Positions 1 through 6,984 are shown, counted from the first letter of the stretch. The stretch is 8,216 nt of DNA from Firmicutes bacterium UBA6648 (GCA_002455605.1 DKLE01000057.1:1-8216), one strand, 5' to 3'. The notes: a model not told the origin generated them from the sequence alone. A program made the numbers and translations.

Positions 1-335
1 TCGAATTTAGAATTTAACAACATATCCAAAAGAATTTCAGCTGCCTGTTTAGCATTTGTTCCTAAGGTTTTCATATAATAACAGGTTGCTTCTCTTCCTG
101 TAAAAGCATTTATTTGTCCACCTATGCGATCTACATCTTCTGCTATCTTCTTTGCGCTTCTTTCTTCAGTACCTTTAAACATCATGTGCTCAATAAAATG
201 AGAAATGCCGGAAATGTTCTTTGTTTCATCAACAGCGCCGGCTTTTACCCAAATACCCAGTGCAACTGATTGAACATAAGGGATTTTTTCCATAACAATA
301 CGTATACCACAGCCTAATTTTCTTGTTTCAATCAT
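1..335 (-). CDS. M16 family zinc peptidase (MlpA/YmxG-like), N-terminal part
   Basis: This is the first 111 codons of an M16 (insulinase/processing peptidase-like) metallopeptidase. The gene runs off the left edge; full M16B proteins usually have about 400-430 residues. The inverted zinc motif HxxEH is intact as HFIEH at residues 46-50, so the zinc-binding His pair and catalytic Glu are present. It is followed by a typical GGQINAFTGRE stretch at about residues 72-82. No signal peptide is seen, so it is probably cytosolic. The chosen start gives MIETRKLGCGIRIV, the usual family N-terminus, with GGTGA four bases upstream. It lies 62 bp downstream of a YlxY-like deacetylase, in the same order as ylxY-mlpA in Bacillus subtilis, and has its own promoter overlapping the end of that gene. 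The family assignment is firm; the substrate is unknown, and the third zinc ligand lies outside the window. Confidence 0.93.
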   Translation of the reverse strand, partial: MIETRKLGCGIRIVMEKIPYVQSVALGIWVKAGAVDETKNISGISHFIEHMMFKGTEERSAKKIAEDVDRIGGQINAFTGREATCYYMKTLGTNAKQAAEILLDMLLNSKF

Positions 336-388
336 ACCCTCACCGCTTTTCTTTCTCTATTTAAATTTATTAATAGTCATACCTATTT

Positions 389-417
389 ATTATACATTTA
401 TACAGGCATTCTGTAAA
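389..417 (-). promoter_or_regulatory. Sigma-A-type promoter for the M16 peptidase
   Basis: On the minus strand, TTTACA (412-417) and TATAAT (389-394) are separated by exactly 17 bases. The -35 box lies in the last codons of the deacetylase gene and the -10 box just after its stop codon. The predicted start leaves a leader of about 45 bases before the peptidase ATG. The peptidase could therefore be expressed independently of the deacetylase. Confidence 0.6.
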
Positions 418-1180
418 GTGGGACAATTCTGTATCCTTGCCCACTGATTTGATCGATCAAGTCGGGTAAAGCTTTTAAGGTCTCTGGTTTTGGATGCATT
501 AATATAATAGAACCATCCAACGGTTTGGACATGATTCGCTGCACTATAACTGAAGCCGTTGAGCCTTCTCTCCAGTCTATGGTATCCGAAGTCCAAAGCA
601 CCACTTTGTACCCCAGCCTTTCTGCTATTTCAACCGTCCTGGCGTCATAATCGCCGGCCGCCGGAGCAAAGTAGTTGGGTTTTATACAAAGGGCATCGAT
701 AATGGCTGCTTCTGTCTTTGTAATTTCTTCTTCCACTTTTTCGGAAGATATATCACTGCATAAGGCATGGCTATATCCATGACTCTGAATTTCATGCCCT
801 TCCTCATACATTTGTTTTAACAGTTCTTTATTGTTTTCCGCCCACCTGCCTGTCACAAAAAAAGTAACATTAACATTTTTTTCTTTAAACACCTTTAACA
901 TATCTGGAATAACATCTTCACCCCAGTCCACATTGCATGCAAAAGTGCAGACATTATTTCCTGCAGCGCCATTTCTGATAATCCGGCTTTCAACCTCGGA
1001 GACATCAGCAGCTGTTTCCGTGATGTCTTTCTGCTCTTCTTCCTGCTTTTCATAGATATGATTCCATGTTTGTGCTACTTGATCCGCTAAAATTTTATCT
1101 AAATGTGTAAAGCCTTGAAACACTGCCACGCCAACAGCAAACAAAGCAATTCCCATAACTGCCCAATTTTTCTTCTTCAT
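398..1180 (-). CDS. Polysaccharide deacetylase (NodB domain), YlxY/PdaB-like, degenerate active site
   Basis: This 260-aa protein has an N-terminal signal anchor (KKK then a hydrophobic stretch, residues 5-24) and a charged, coiled-coil-like linker (about 35-68). The NodB carbohydrate esterase 4 domain spans about 76-258, so it should act outside the membrane. Visible motifs are TFACNVDWGE (79-88) at motif 1, SHGYSH (133-138) carrying the two metal-binding His of motif 2, FAPAAGDYD (171-179) at motif 3, TSDTIDW (197-203) at motif 4 and ILMHP (226-230) at motif 5. The usual catalytic Asp of motif 1 appears to be Asn83, and the Arg of motif 3 is Ala172. Activity may thus be reduced, absent or altered. 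A following M16 peptidase gene matches the B. subtilis ylxY-mlpA order, where these genes are linked to sporulation. The start codon directly abuts a terminator whose 3' arm supplies the Shine-Dalgarno. The fold is certain; deacetylase activity is not. Confidence 0.9.
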   Translation of the reverse strand: MKKKNWAVMGIALFAVGVAVFQGFTHLDKILADQVAQTWNHIYEKQEEEQKDITETAADVSEVESRIIRNGAAGNNVCTFACNVDWGEDVIPDMLKVFKEKNVNVTFFVTGRWAENNKELLKQMYEEGHEIQSHGYSHALCSDISSEKVEEEITKTEAAIIDALCIKPNYFAPAAGDYDARTVEIAERLGYKVVLWTSDTIDWREGSTASVIVQRIMSKPLDGSIILMHPKPETLKALPDLIDQISGQGYRIVPLYRMPV

Positions 1181-1219
1181 AAAAAAACACCCCCACTAAA
1201 CCTATGCGTGGGGGTGTTT
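1181..1219 (-). terminator. Strong intrinsic terminator after the SLH gene, overlapping the deacetylase Shine-Dalgarno
   Basis: A perfect 12-bp stem (1185-1196 paired with 1208-1219, including five consecutive C-G pairs) encloses an 11-base loop. On the minus strand it is followed by a run of T that reaches the deacetylase ATG. It lies 34 bp after the stop codon of the SLH gene and would end that transcript. The plus strand also carries a T-rich tail after the stem, so it may work both ways, although no plus-strand gene enters it. The 3' arm GGGGGTG (1188-1194) is also the only good Shine-Dalgarno for the deacetylase, seven bases before its start. Confidence 0.9.
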
Positions 1220-1253
1220 GTTTTATACTTTTATTTATTCTTATTGCCTCATA

Positions 1254-3581
1254 CTACTTTTTACTAATTCCGTCTCTTACATTAAGGTATACGTAAACAA
1301 CTTTTGCAGCCTGTGCTCTGGTAGCCAATCCCTGAGGCTGGAAATCACCTTCCGGCTGACCGTTTATAATGCCTGCACCAACTACCGTATTGACATAGCT
1401 GGCTGCCCAAGAGCTGATTGCCGCTTGATCCGTAAAGTTTATGCCGGAAGAATTCTGAGGAAGTTCAATTCCCTGGCTGGCAGCAAACTTGCATAACATA
1501 ATACTCATCTGCTCTCTGGTAATATTGGCATTTGGTTCAAAGGTTGTAGCGCTCATTCCGCTTACAATACCATTTTCATAACCCCAATTTACATAGCCGT
1601 AGTACCATTCACCAGAAGGTACATCAGTAAATCCTGCAGGATTTGCTTTGCTGATATCTACATTATTTAAAGTCTTTGCCAATAATGCAAGGAACTGTGC
1701 TCTCGTTAATTGTGCATCCGGTAAATACAAATTATCACCCATGCCATTTGCAATGCCTCGTGCCGCAAGGGAGCCGATATAAGTCTTTGCCCAGTGATTT
1801 ACTGTATCCTTGAAATCAACAGACAATTGTCCTACCTGAACCGGTATGGTTATCTTATAATCGTTATATGTAGCATATATATTTCCTGTTTCAGCATTTT
1901 TGCTTCCTGCTTTAAACAATCCGTTTTCATCAATGGTTCCTATGTTCTCGTCACAAGTCCAAGTGAAAATTTTATCGTTTGAAACTACATTGATAGGCCC
2001 GCTCTTAACAGACATATTAATATCGGAGCTTTGCCCTGCATTCAAGTATAGCTTGGTCACAGAAGGTGTAATAGTCAAATTACTTTTTACCACTTCTACC
2101 TGTGTGGTTCCTGATATGGTTCCGCTGGTTCCTATGATATTTACTTTACCTTCCACATCTCCGGCCGTATATAAGCCATTGCTTGCAATGTTCCCATTTC
2201 CGCCTTCCACTTCATAGCTTACCGTACCTGGTAATGATACCTTTTCAAAAAGATTATTGGAAGCGTAGCTGTTAATCTGAACGCTGGCTCCCGGCATGGC
2301 TAAAGTGAGGGAAGGATAAAGATTTAAGTTCTCTGCGGAATTGCTGCCGCTTCCGGATTGGTACACAAACAGCAGAGCGTTTGCCACTTTTCTCTCCGTT
2401 CCGCCAGAGGGAGAATTCTTTAATGCTGCAGTGGATTCCAGGCCTGGCAGTCTGGAATATAAAGCGGTTGAACCGCCGCCATCCATATTAAAGGCATATA
2501 CACAACCTAGGGCTTTCATATGGTTAGCCAGTTCCATTAAATTTAATCCCTTTGAATTGGTTTGTCTTCCGTCCACAGCATATAAAATAACCGTTCCATC
2601 GCTCTTTATACCCACTGCTGTTCTTGGATTTAAATTGGTACCTGAAGTTACAACATTTCCGTTCTCCACTAAGGAGTAATAAATTCCTATGGCTTCTGTG
2701 GCATTGGCAAGACCAGTATTGGCATTGTCATTTACACTAATTTCCACCTGACTTCCTACCACCATAGAATATAGCTGTGAAGCCGTTGCAGAACCGGAAA
2801 CGGTTGACAAAACCACTTCATTTTCTCCGATAGGGGTATCCCGTGCATCCACATTGACTGATTTTACGGTTCCCTTAATGGTCTTCCCTATCTGAAGCTG
2901 TATGTTATCCTGACTGCCGCAGTCCACCACAACTTCAATACAGCTTCCTGCTGTCTTTGTACTTGTAGCATAATGTCTGTTAAACAAGTGTAAACCCTTA
3001 GCAGCGCCATGGGGAACATTATAGTAGTTTATTGCTGCCGAAAACGGGGCTTCCACTCTTTTTGCTTCTCCTGACGAGGTATCATCATAAGCTAGGGTTC
3101 CTTTTAATCCATAGCTTAAATTGACATACTGCATTGAAGCTTTTCCCTGGCTGTCAAATGCAATAACTCTGTCAGAAGCATAACCGGAGGTGACAATATT
3201 TCCGCTATGTATTACAAGGCCCTTTGGCGTTCCCGTAGCAGTATCATAAAGATCCCCATTGATTGCGGCCAGAACTTTATAACCCTGTTCCTCCGTATAT
3301 TTAGCCATGGCCCCAACTGTGGCTACACTTCTTACTTGGCCATTAAAAACCAGTGGTTTAACATTGCCCGAAACCGTATCCGCTTTGACAAAAAAAGCGT
3401 GTTCCAATCCGTTTGCGCTGTTAATTCCAATTTGTTCATTGTAGGTGACGCCATCAAAGATTTTCTTTTCCGAATCCAGATAGACGTTCCCAAAGCCATC
3501 GTAATATGTAAAACCCGAAAAACTTGCAAATATTACTGAAATGGCCAAAGTTACAGCTAAAAATTTCGTACTTTTTCTCAT
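1254..3581 (-). CDS. Secreted phosphodiester glycosidase (NAGPA-type) with Ig-like segments and three C-terminal SLH repeats
   Basis: This 775-aa surface protein starts with a signal peptide (MRKSTK, then a hydrophobic core to about residue 24). Residues about 55-407 form a phosphodiester glycosidase domain, the family of the mammalian uncovering enzyme, which hydrolyses sugar-1-phosphodiester bonds. Visible signatures are AINGDLYD (106-113), NPRTAVGI (318-325), AVDGRQ (335-340) and FNMDGGGSTAL (364-374). Two Ig-like beta-rich segments follow (about 414-498 and 500-584). Three SLH repeats come next (about 588-640, 650-702, 714-766) with TRAQ, TREQ and TRAQ in the conserved ITRAE position. SLH repeats typically bind pyruvylated secondary cell wall polymer, so the enzyme should be held on the outer wall. 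The start is fixed by AAGGGGG (3587-3593) six bases before the ATG. The gene has its own promoter upstream and a terminator downstream. A plausible substrate is a phosphodiester-linked wall or capsular glycan, which is inference. Confidence 0.93.
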   Translation of the reverse strand: MRKSTKFLAVTLAISVIFASFSGFTYYDGFGNVYLDSEKKIFDGVTYNEQIGINSANGLEHAFFVKADTVSGNVKPLVFNGQVRSVATVGAMAKYTEEQGYKVLAAINGDLYDTATGTPKGLVIHSGNIVTSGYASDRVIAFDSQGKASMQYVNLSYGLKGTLAYDDTSSGEAKRVEAPFSAAINYYNVPHGAAKGLHLFNRHYATSTKTAGSCIEVVVDCGSQDNIQLQIGKTIKGTVKSVNVDARDTPIGENEVVLSTVSGSATASQLYSMVVGSQVEISVNDNANTGLANATEAIGIYYSLVENGNVVTSGTNLNPRTAVGIKSDGTVILYAVDGRQTNSKGLNLMELANHMKALGCVYAFNMDGGGSTALYSRLPGLESTAALKNSPSGGTERKVANALLFVYQSGSGSNSAENLNLYPSLTLAMPGASVQINSYASNNLFEKVSLPGTVSYEVEGGNGNIASNGLYTAGDVEGKVNIIGTSGTISGTTQVEVVKSNLTITPSVTKLYLNAGQSSDINMSVKSGPINVVSNDKIFTWTCDENIGTIDENGLFKAGSKNAETGNIYATYNDYKITIPVQVGQLSVDFKDTVNHWAKTYIGSLAARGIANGMGDNLYLPDAQLTRAQFLALLAKTLNNVDISKANPAGFTDVPSGEWYYGYVNWGYENGIVSGMSATTFEPNANITREQMSIMLCKFAASQGIELPQNSSGINFTDQAAISSWAASYVNTVVGAGIINGQPEGDFQPQGLATRAQAAKVVYVYLNVRDGISKK

Positions 3582-3646
3582 TTTTTCCCCCTTATGCTAA
3601 CGATTGTGTCATAAAACTTGTTTTTCCATCTAAGTCCGACATTTTT

Positions 3647-3674
3647 ATTTTAACATGCCCATTCAAAACTTCAA
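3647..3674 (-). promoter_or_regulatory. Sigma-A-type promoter for the SLH phosphodiester glycosidase
   Basis: On the minus strand, TTGAAG (3669-3674) and TAAAAT (3647-3652) are 16 bases apart. The predicted leader is about 60 bases, ending in the AAGGGGG ribosome binding site. No terminator separates it from the upstream DHHW gene, so read-through from the acetylation operon can add to expression. Confidence 0.55.
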
Positions 3675-3677
3675 GTT
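3667..3677. repeat. Short inverted repeat over the -35 box of the SLH gene
   Basis: AACTTCAAGTT is a 5+1+5 base dyad that covers the predicted -35 hexamer. It is immediately followed by a small direct repeat, GTTACG-GTTACA (3676-3687). It could be an operator, but dyads this short occur by chance in AT-rich DNA. Confidence 0.25.
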
Positions 3678-3686
3678 ACGGTTACA

Positions 3687-4892
3687 TTACGAAAAGTCAA
3701 ACATTTCCTCATTAAAGGTATCTCCATTGTACATAAGGATAACCACATCGGGTTTATTTTCTTTGGCATATTTTGCAACAGAATCATCGAAAAGCCGCAA
3801 ATCTATGGCTCTTAACTCATGAATCCCTAATGAAAGGAATGAATATACAGGGATTCCAAAAGAATCCTTAATCATGATGACCTTTCCATTATTTACTAAG
3901 TTATTATTAAAAATCAATTCCTCATTGTCTCCATGGTATACAGCATATCTATTAAGGTCAACCGGTGCATCCTCTGCCAGATATTTTTTGTCCAAGATAG
4001 CCTGGTTAAAAGATCCTTTATATATTTTTTCTGCTCCATAATCATGCTCATACAAAGTGTAGCTTGTTTTAAAGTTCGGCGTAATTAAAGTAAAATCATC
4101 CAAACCAGAATAGAGTCTTCCCGTACGTCTCCCCATAGACCCCAGATAACAATTTTTCAGTGTCTTTACGTTATAATTATTCAAATCCTTATATTTACTG
4201 TCAATTGTGAACCCATAGTCCTTATTCAGTTCGTCCATAATATGACCGGTTGCTTCAAAGGCTGTCTCAATCCGCCAGTGGTGATCTGTATGGAAAAACA
4301 ATTGGCTCTGAGTCTTCTCACCATCCCGCAGCAGCGGTCTTAAATCGAGATAATCGATTCCTCTTTCATCTAAACCTTTTAAAAATAAATCTATATTATA
4401 ATCTGCATAGTCTTTTTTATTCAAAGGCAATTGTTGTTCGTTATCGGTAAGCTTGAATGGCGCCTGTACATATAAAAATGGTATGCCGGCTTCGTCCAAT
4501 TTAGACTTTAATTCTTCAATGGCATCTAAAGAACGCATCACCCGAAAATTTTTCTTACCCACTTTGAAGATAATTTGATTGTATTTTGTCTTATATATTT
4601 CTCCGTAGCCTGCATCCGCTACAATATGTTTTCCCACTATTCTTTGTATCAAACCATAGAGAGTATTGTATTCTTCCTTAAGATAGGTTTGCTCATATAT
4701 GATGTCCTCTGCTATGTCAATAGCTTCTGTTACTCGCTCCAAGACAGGAGTTCCCGGTAATACTTCTGTTCTGTATTCAGTGAAAAAATCATTAATCGGA
4801 TCATTATCTTTATAAGTCAGCAGTCCCAGCAGCATTCCATATATTACCACAAAGAAAAGAACCGCCGTAATATATTCTTTTTTTATTTTCAC
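3687..4892 (-). CDS. DHHW family membrane-anchored SGNH/AlgX-like protein, likely polymer O-acetyltransferase partner
   Basis: This 401-aa protein has one N-terminal membrane segment (about residues 8-26) and a large outside domain. The hallmark DHHW is at residues 203-206 in FFHTDHHWRIET, and a late IKDSFGIP block (341-348) resembles the GDSx nucleophile segment of SGNH hydrolases. By analogy with AlgX/AlgJ, Asp203, His205 and Ser344 are the likely catalytic triad; this mapping is inference. A second conserved-looking block near the end is PDVVILMYNGDTF (381-393). Such proteins take acyl groups supplied by an MBOAT partner and place them on an exopolysaccharide or wall polymer. The start is GTG, chosen because AAGGAGGG lies six bases upstream. 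That site overlaps the stop codon of the MBOAT gene, and the gap is only 12 bases, so the two are probably translationally coupled. The polymer acted on is not identifiable here. Confidence 0.9.
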   Translation of the reverse strand: MKIKKEYITAVLFFVVIYGMLLGLLTYKDNDPINDFFTEYRTEVLPGTPVLERVTEAIDIAEDIIYEQTYLKEEYNTLYGLIQRIVGKHIVADAGYGEIYKTKYNQIIFKVGKKNFRVMRSLDAIEELKSKLDEAGIPFLYVQAPFKLTDNEQQLPLNKKDYADYNIDLFLKGLDERGIDYLDLRPLLRDGEKTQSQLFFHTDHHWRIETAFEATGHIMDELNKDYGFTIDSKYKDLNNYNVKTLKNCYLGSMGRRTGRLYSGLDDFTLITPNFKTSYTLYEHDYGAEKIYKGSFNQAILDKKYLAEDAPVDLNRYAVYHGDNEELIFNNNLVNNGKVIMIKDSFGIPVYSFLSLGIHELRAIDLRLFDDSVAKYAKENKPDVVILMYNGDTFNEEMFDFS

Positions 4893-4898
4893 AGCTTT

Positions 4899-4906
4899 CC
4901 CTCCTT
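4899..4906 (-). promoter_or_regulatory. Shine-Dalgarno fixing the GTG start of the DHHW gene and overlapping the MBOAT stop
   Basis: AAGGAGGG on the minus strand is six bases before the GTG. Its two A residues belong to the TAA stop codon of the upstream MBOAT gene, so a ribosome ending there is placed to restart. Confidence 0.85.
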
Positions 4907-6320
4907 AAAAATTAAAGTATATGAAAGGATTATAAGCACCTTTTACCAAATAGGAAATAGAAGCTAAAAACAATCCTGTTAAAACGATAACATATAAAAT
5001 CTGAGCCATTCTGGTTTTGGCCAATTTAGTCTTAGCCAGCTTTTTGGCAAACGGTCTGGCGAACAAGACACCACAAAATAAAAATACTATGTATTCTTTG
5101 GTGCATACAAGGGCTTCTGCGTCGATCAATCCACTGCTGCCTGGTATAAACATAGTCTTTAAATAAAGAAGGGCATCAGAAATAGTCTCTGCTCTGAAGA
5201 TCACCCAGCCAAACATCACTAACAGCATTGTATATAGGTGACGCAGCATAGCATGAGATTGCATTTTGTCCAATCCTACGGCCTTTTCTATTGATAAAGC
5301 TACGAAATAAAGCAATCCCCAGCAAATGAACGTCCAATTGGCTCCATGCCACAGTCCTGTTAAAGCCCACACCACAAACAGGTTAAAAAATAGTCTTTTA
5401 TTGCTGTTTACTCTGTTTCCTCCCAAAGGAATATAAACATAATCTCTAAACCAGGTTCCCAGTGAAATATGCCACCTTCGCCAGAACTCTGTAGCAGATT
5501 TGGAGATATACGGATAATTGAAGTTTTCATCAAAATGAAATCCAAACATTTTTCCAAGGCCGATAGCCATATCCGAATATCCGGAAAAGTCGTAGTAAAT
5601 TTGTAATGTATAACATAAGGCACCCAGCCAAGCCATAGCCAAAGAGAGATCATCTGTCCCAAGAAGCTTAAAGGCTTTATCTGCTACTAATGCCAAATTG
5701 TTGGCTAAAAGAACCTTTTTCGAAAAACCGATAAGGAATCTGCAGATTCCTGCAGATATATCATCGAAATTTTCTTTTCTATTTTGTATCTGATCGGCAA
5801 CTGTTTCATATCTTACAATAGGTCCAGCTACCAACTGAGGAAAAAATGCAATATATAGTCCCACATTGAGAGGATTTTTCTGTGCTTGTCCTCTTTCTCT
5901 GTAAACATCAATTACATAAGAAATTGCCTGGAAGGTAAAAAAGGAAATACCTATGGGCAATATAATTTCAGGAATATTAAATTTAAGACCAGTAATGTTC
6001 TGTATATTTTCCATTGTAAACATAAGATATTTGAACACGAAAATAATGCTTATGTTGAAAATAAGCATTATAGCAATAGTGATCGTTGATTTCGGCTTAT
6101 CTTCTCTGACTTTAGATATGATAAGACCGAATATCCAATTTACTAAAACAGAAGTGATCAGTATAAATACAAATTTGGGTTCTCCCCAGGCATAAAAGCC
6201 TAAACTTACTACCAGTAAAAAAATATTTTGCAACTTGCGGCTGAATCTGAATACTGTGTAATATAACAAAAGTACTATAGGCAGAAAACAGCTTATAAAA
6301 ATCAGTGATGAAAATAGCAT
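4905..6320 (-). CDS. MBOAT family membrane O-acyltransferase (AlgI/DltB-like)
   Basis: This 471-aa polytopic membrane protein is close to the usual size of AlgI-type MBOAT proteins. It shows many hydrophobic segments, an LPIGISFFTFQAISYVIDVY block (121-140), QLVAGPIVRY (162-171), YYDFSGYSDMAIGLGKMFG (242-260), the WRRWHISLGTWFRDYVYIPLGGN region (280-302) and ALTGLWHGANWTF (319-331). His325 in WHGA is the expected catalytic histidine, and His284 is the second conserved one. AlgI-type proteins pass acyl groups from a cytosolic donor, usually acetyl-CoA, across the membrane to an extracytoplasmic transferase. The DHHW protein encoded 12 bases downstream is the obvious partner. The ribosome binding site is modest (CGGAGA, about eight bases before the ATG), and the upstream gene ends 19 bases earlier. 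No D-alanyl carrier or ligase genes are nearby, so O-acetylation of a glycan is favoured over Dlt-type D-alanylation. Confidence 0.95.
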   Translation of the reverse strand: MLFSSLIFISCFLPIVLLLYYTVFRFSRKLQNIFLLVVSLGFYAWGEPKFVFILITSVLVNWIFGLIISKVREDKPKSTITIAIMLIFNISIIFVFKYLMFTMENIQNITGLKFNIPEIILPIGISFFTFQAISYVIDVYRERGQAQKNPLNVGLYIAFFPQLVAGPIVRYETVADQIQNRKENFDDISAGICRFLIGFSKKVLLANNLALVADKAFKLLGTDDLSLAMAWLGALCYTLQIYYDFSGYSDMAIGLGKMFGFHFDENFNYPYISKSATEFWRRWHISLGTWFRDYVYIPLGGNRVNSNKRLFFNLFVVWALTGLWHGANWTFICWGLLYFVALSIEKAVGLDKMQSHAMLRHLYTMLLVMFGWVIFRAETISDALLYLKTMFIPGSSGLIDAEALVCTKEYIVFLFCGVLFARPFAKKLAKTKLAKTRMAQILYVIVLTGLFLASISYLVKGAYNPFIYFNF

Positions 6321-6339
6321 ATATAAATCTCCGTAGTTT

Positions 6340-6891
6340 TTAGTATTTTTTATTTACATAGTTGTCTATTTTAGAACGTTTTCGCACATCCTCAAAGACT
6401 CCTTCCCGTTCCAGTTCATCAACTATGCCGGTATTGATAGTGTGAAAAATAGTATTATCATAATCCAAAAGAACAATTTCAATTAATTTGTTGTTTAAGT
6501 ATTCGGATTTGGATTTAATATAATAGGCTTCTATATTCTCAAAATCTAAATATCTTAAAAGTTTTATAATGGATTCATCCTTTTTATGATAATTGTACTT
6601 TACTTTATTTTCTATTTCCCGAATTAAATCCGGATGTTTCTCTATTAATTTTTTATCTCTAAGCCTTAGCGTGTTATATTTCGCTACGGCGTTAAAGTAC
6701 TGGTAATTATACACTCCCTTTTCAAAAGAGTCTATCCGTTGAAAAGGCTTTAAATTCAATCGTGTTATAAAATAATAATGTTCTTCAATAAATTCTTTTT
6801 TTGATAGATCCCCTTTTTGATATTTATAAATTAAAGCGTTTCTGTTATCAAAAAATTCATCAAAGGTCGTCTTTCTTATCCCAACTGCCAT
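6340..6891 (-). CDS. Hypothetical cytosolic protein, first gene of the O-acetylation operon
   Basis: I do not recognise a function for this 183-aa protein. It has no signal peptide or membrane segment, is rich in Lys, Tyr, Asn, Glu and Ile, and looks mostly helical. The C-terminal part contains EIVLLDYDNTIF (138-149) followed by a charged helix and a KKRSK-like basic stretch near the end. It resembles conserved clostridial proteins of unknown function; from memory DUF6648 is a possible family, which I could not check. The start is supported by TAGGAGAG about six bases before the ATG. It is transcribed from a near-consensus promoter and ends 19 bases before the MBOAT gene, so it should be co-expressed with the acyl-transfer pair. 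Whether it takes part in acetylation or is only a neighbour is open. Confidence 0.8.
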   Translation of the reverse strand: MAVGIRKTTFDEFFDNRNALIYKYQKGDLSKKEFIEEHYYFITRLNLKPFQRIDSFEKGVYNYQYFNAVAKYNTLRLRDKKLIEKHPDLIREIENKVKYNYHKKDESIIKLLRYLDFENIEAYYIKSKSEYLNNKLIEIVLLDYDNTIFHTINTGIVDELEREGVFEDVRKRSKIDNYVNKKY

Positions 6892-6918
6892 ACATTCTCT
6901 CCTAATACATAATCCATA

Positions 6919-6947
6919 ATTATATATGAAAAAACTCTAAAATGCAA
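6919..6947 (-). promoter_or_regulatory. Sigma-A-type promoter of the O-acetylation operon
   Basis: On the minus strand, TTGCAT (6942-6947) and a perfect TATAAT (6919-6924) are separated by 17 bases. The leader to the first ATG is about 20 bases and carries TAGGAGAG. It is one of the best promoters in the window and suggests vegetative expression. It lies back-to-back with the promoter of the Cys-rich gene. Confidence 0.7.
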
Positions 6948-6956
6948 ATTACAGTA

Positions 6957-6984
6957 ACACACTATTTCTAATTTTCATATACTA
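6957..6984 (+). promoter_or_regulatory. Sigma-K-like sporulation promoter for the Cys-rich protein
   Basis: CATATACTA (6976-6984) fits the mother-cell -10 consensus CATANNNTA in every fixed position. An AC dinucleotide (6957-6958) lies exactly 17 bases upstream, as expected for the sigma-K -35. The start point would be near 6990, giving a leader of about 35 bases with AAGGAGGG close to its end. No good sigma-A promoter is seen in this orientation. Sigma-E has a related -10, but positions 5-6 of CATATACT fit it less well. Confidence 0.55.

Noticed and set aside
1181..1253. Possible riboswitch leader before the deacetylase
   Set aside because: The region is only 73 bases and holds one simple terminator hairpin, with no recognisable aptamer core.
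1900..3539. Several plus-strand open frames of 60-112 aa opposite the SLH gene
   Set aside because: They are antisense to a clear conserved coding region, lack ribosome binding sites and show no recognisable domains.
6447..6477. DYDNT in the 183-aa hypothetical protein, like HAD phosphatase motif I (DxDxT)
   Set aside because: It lies at residues 143-147 of 183, leaving no room for the other HAD motifs; motif I is normally near the N-terminus.
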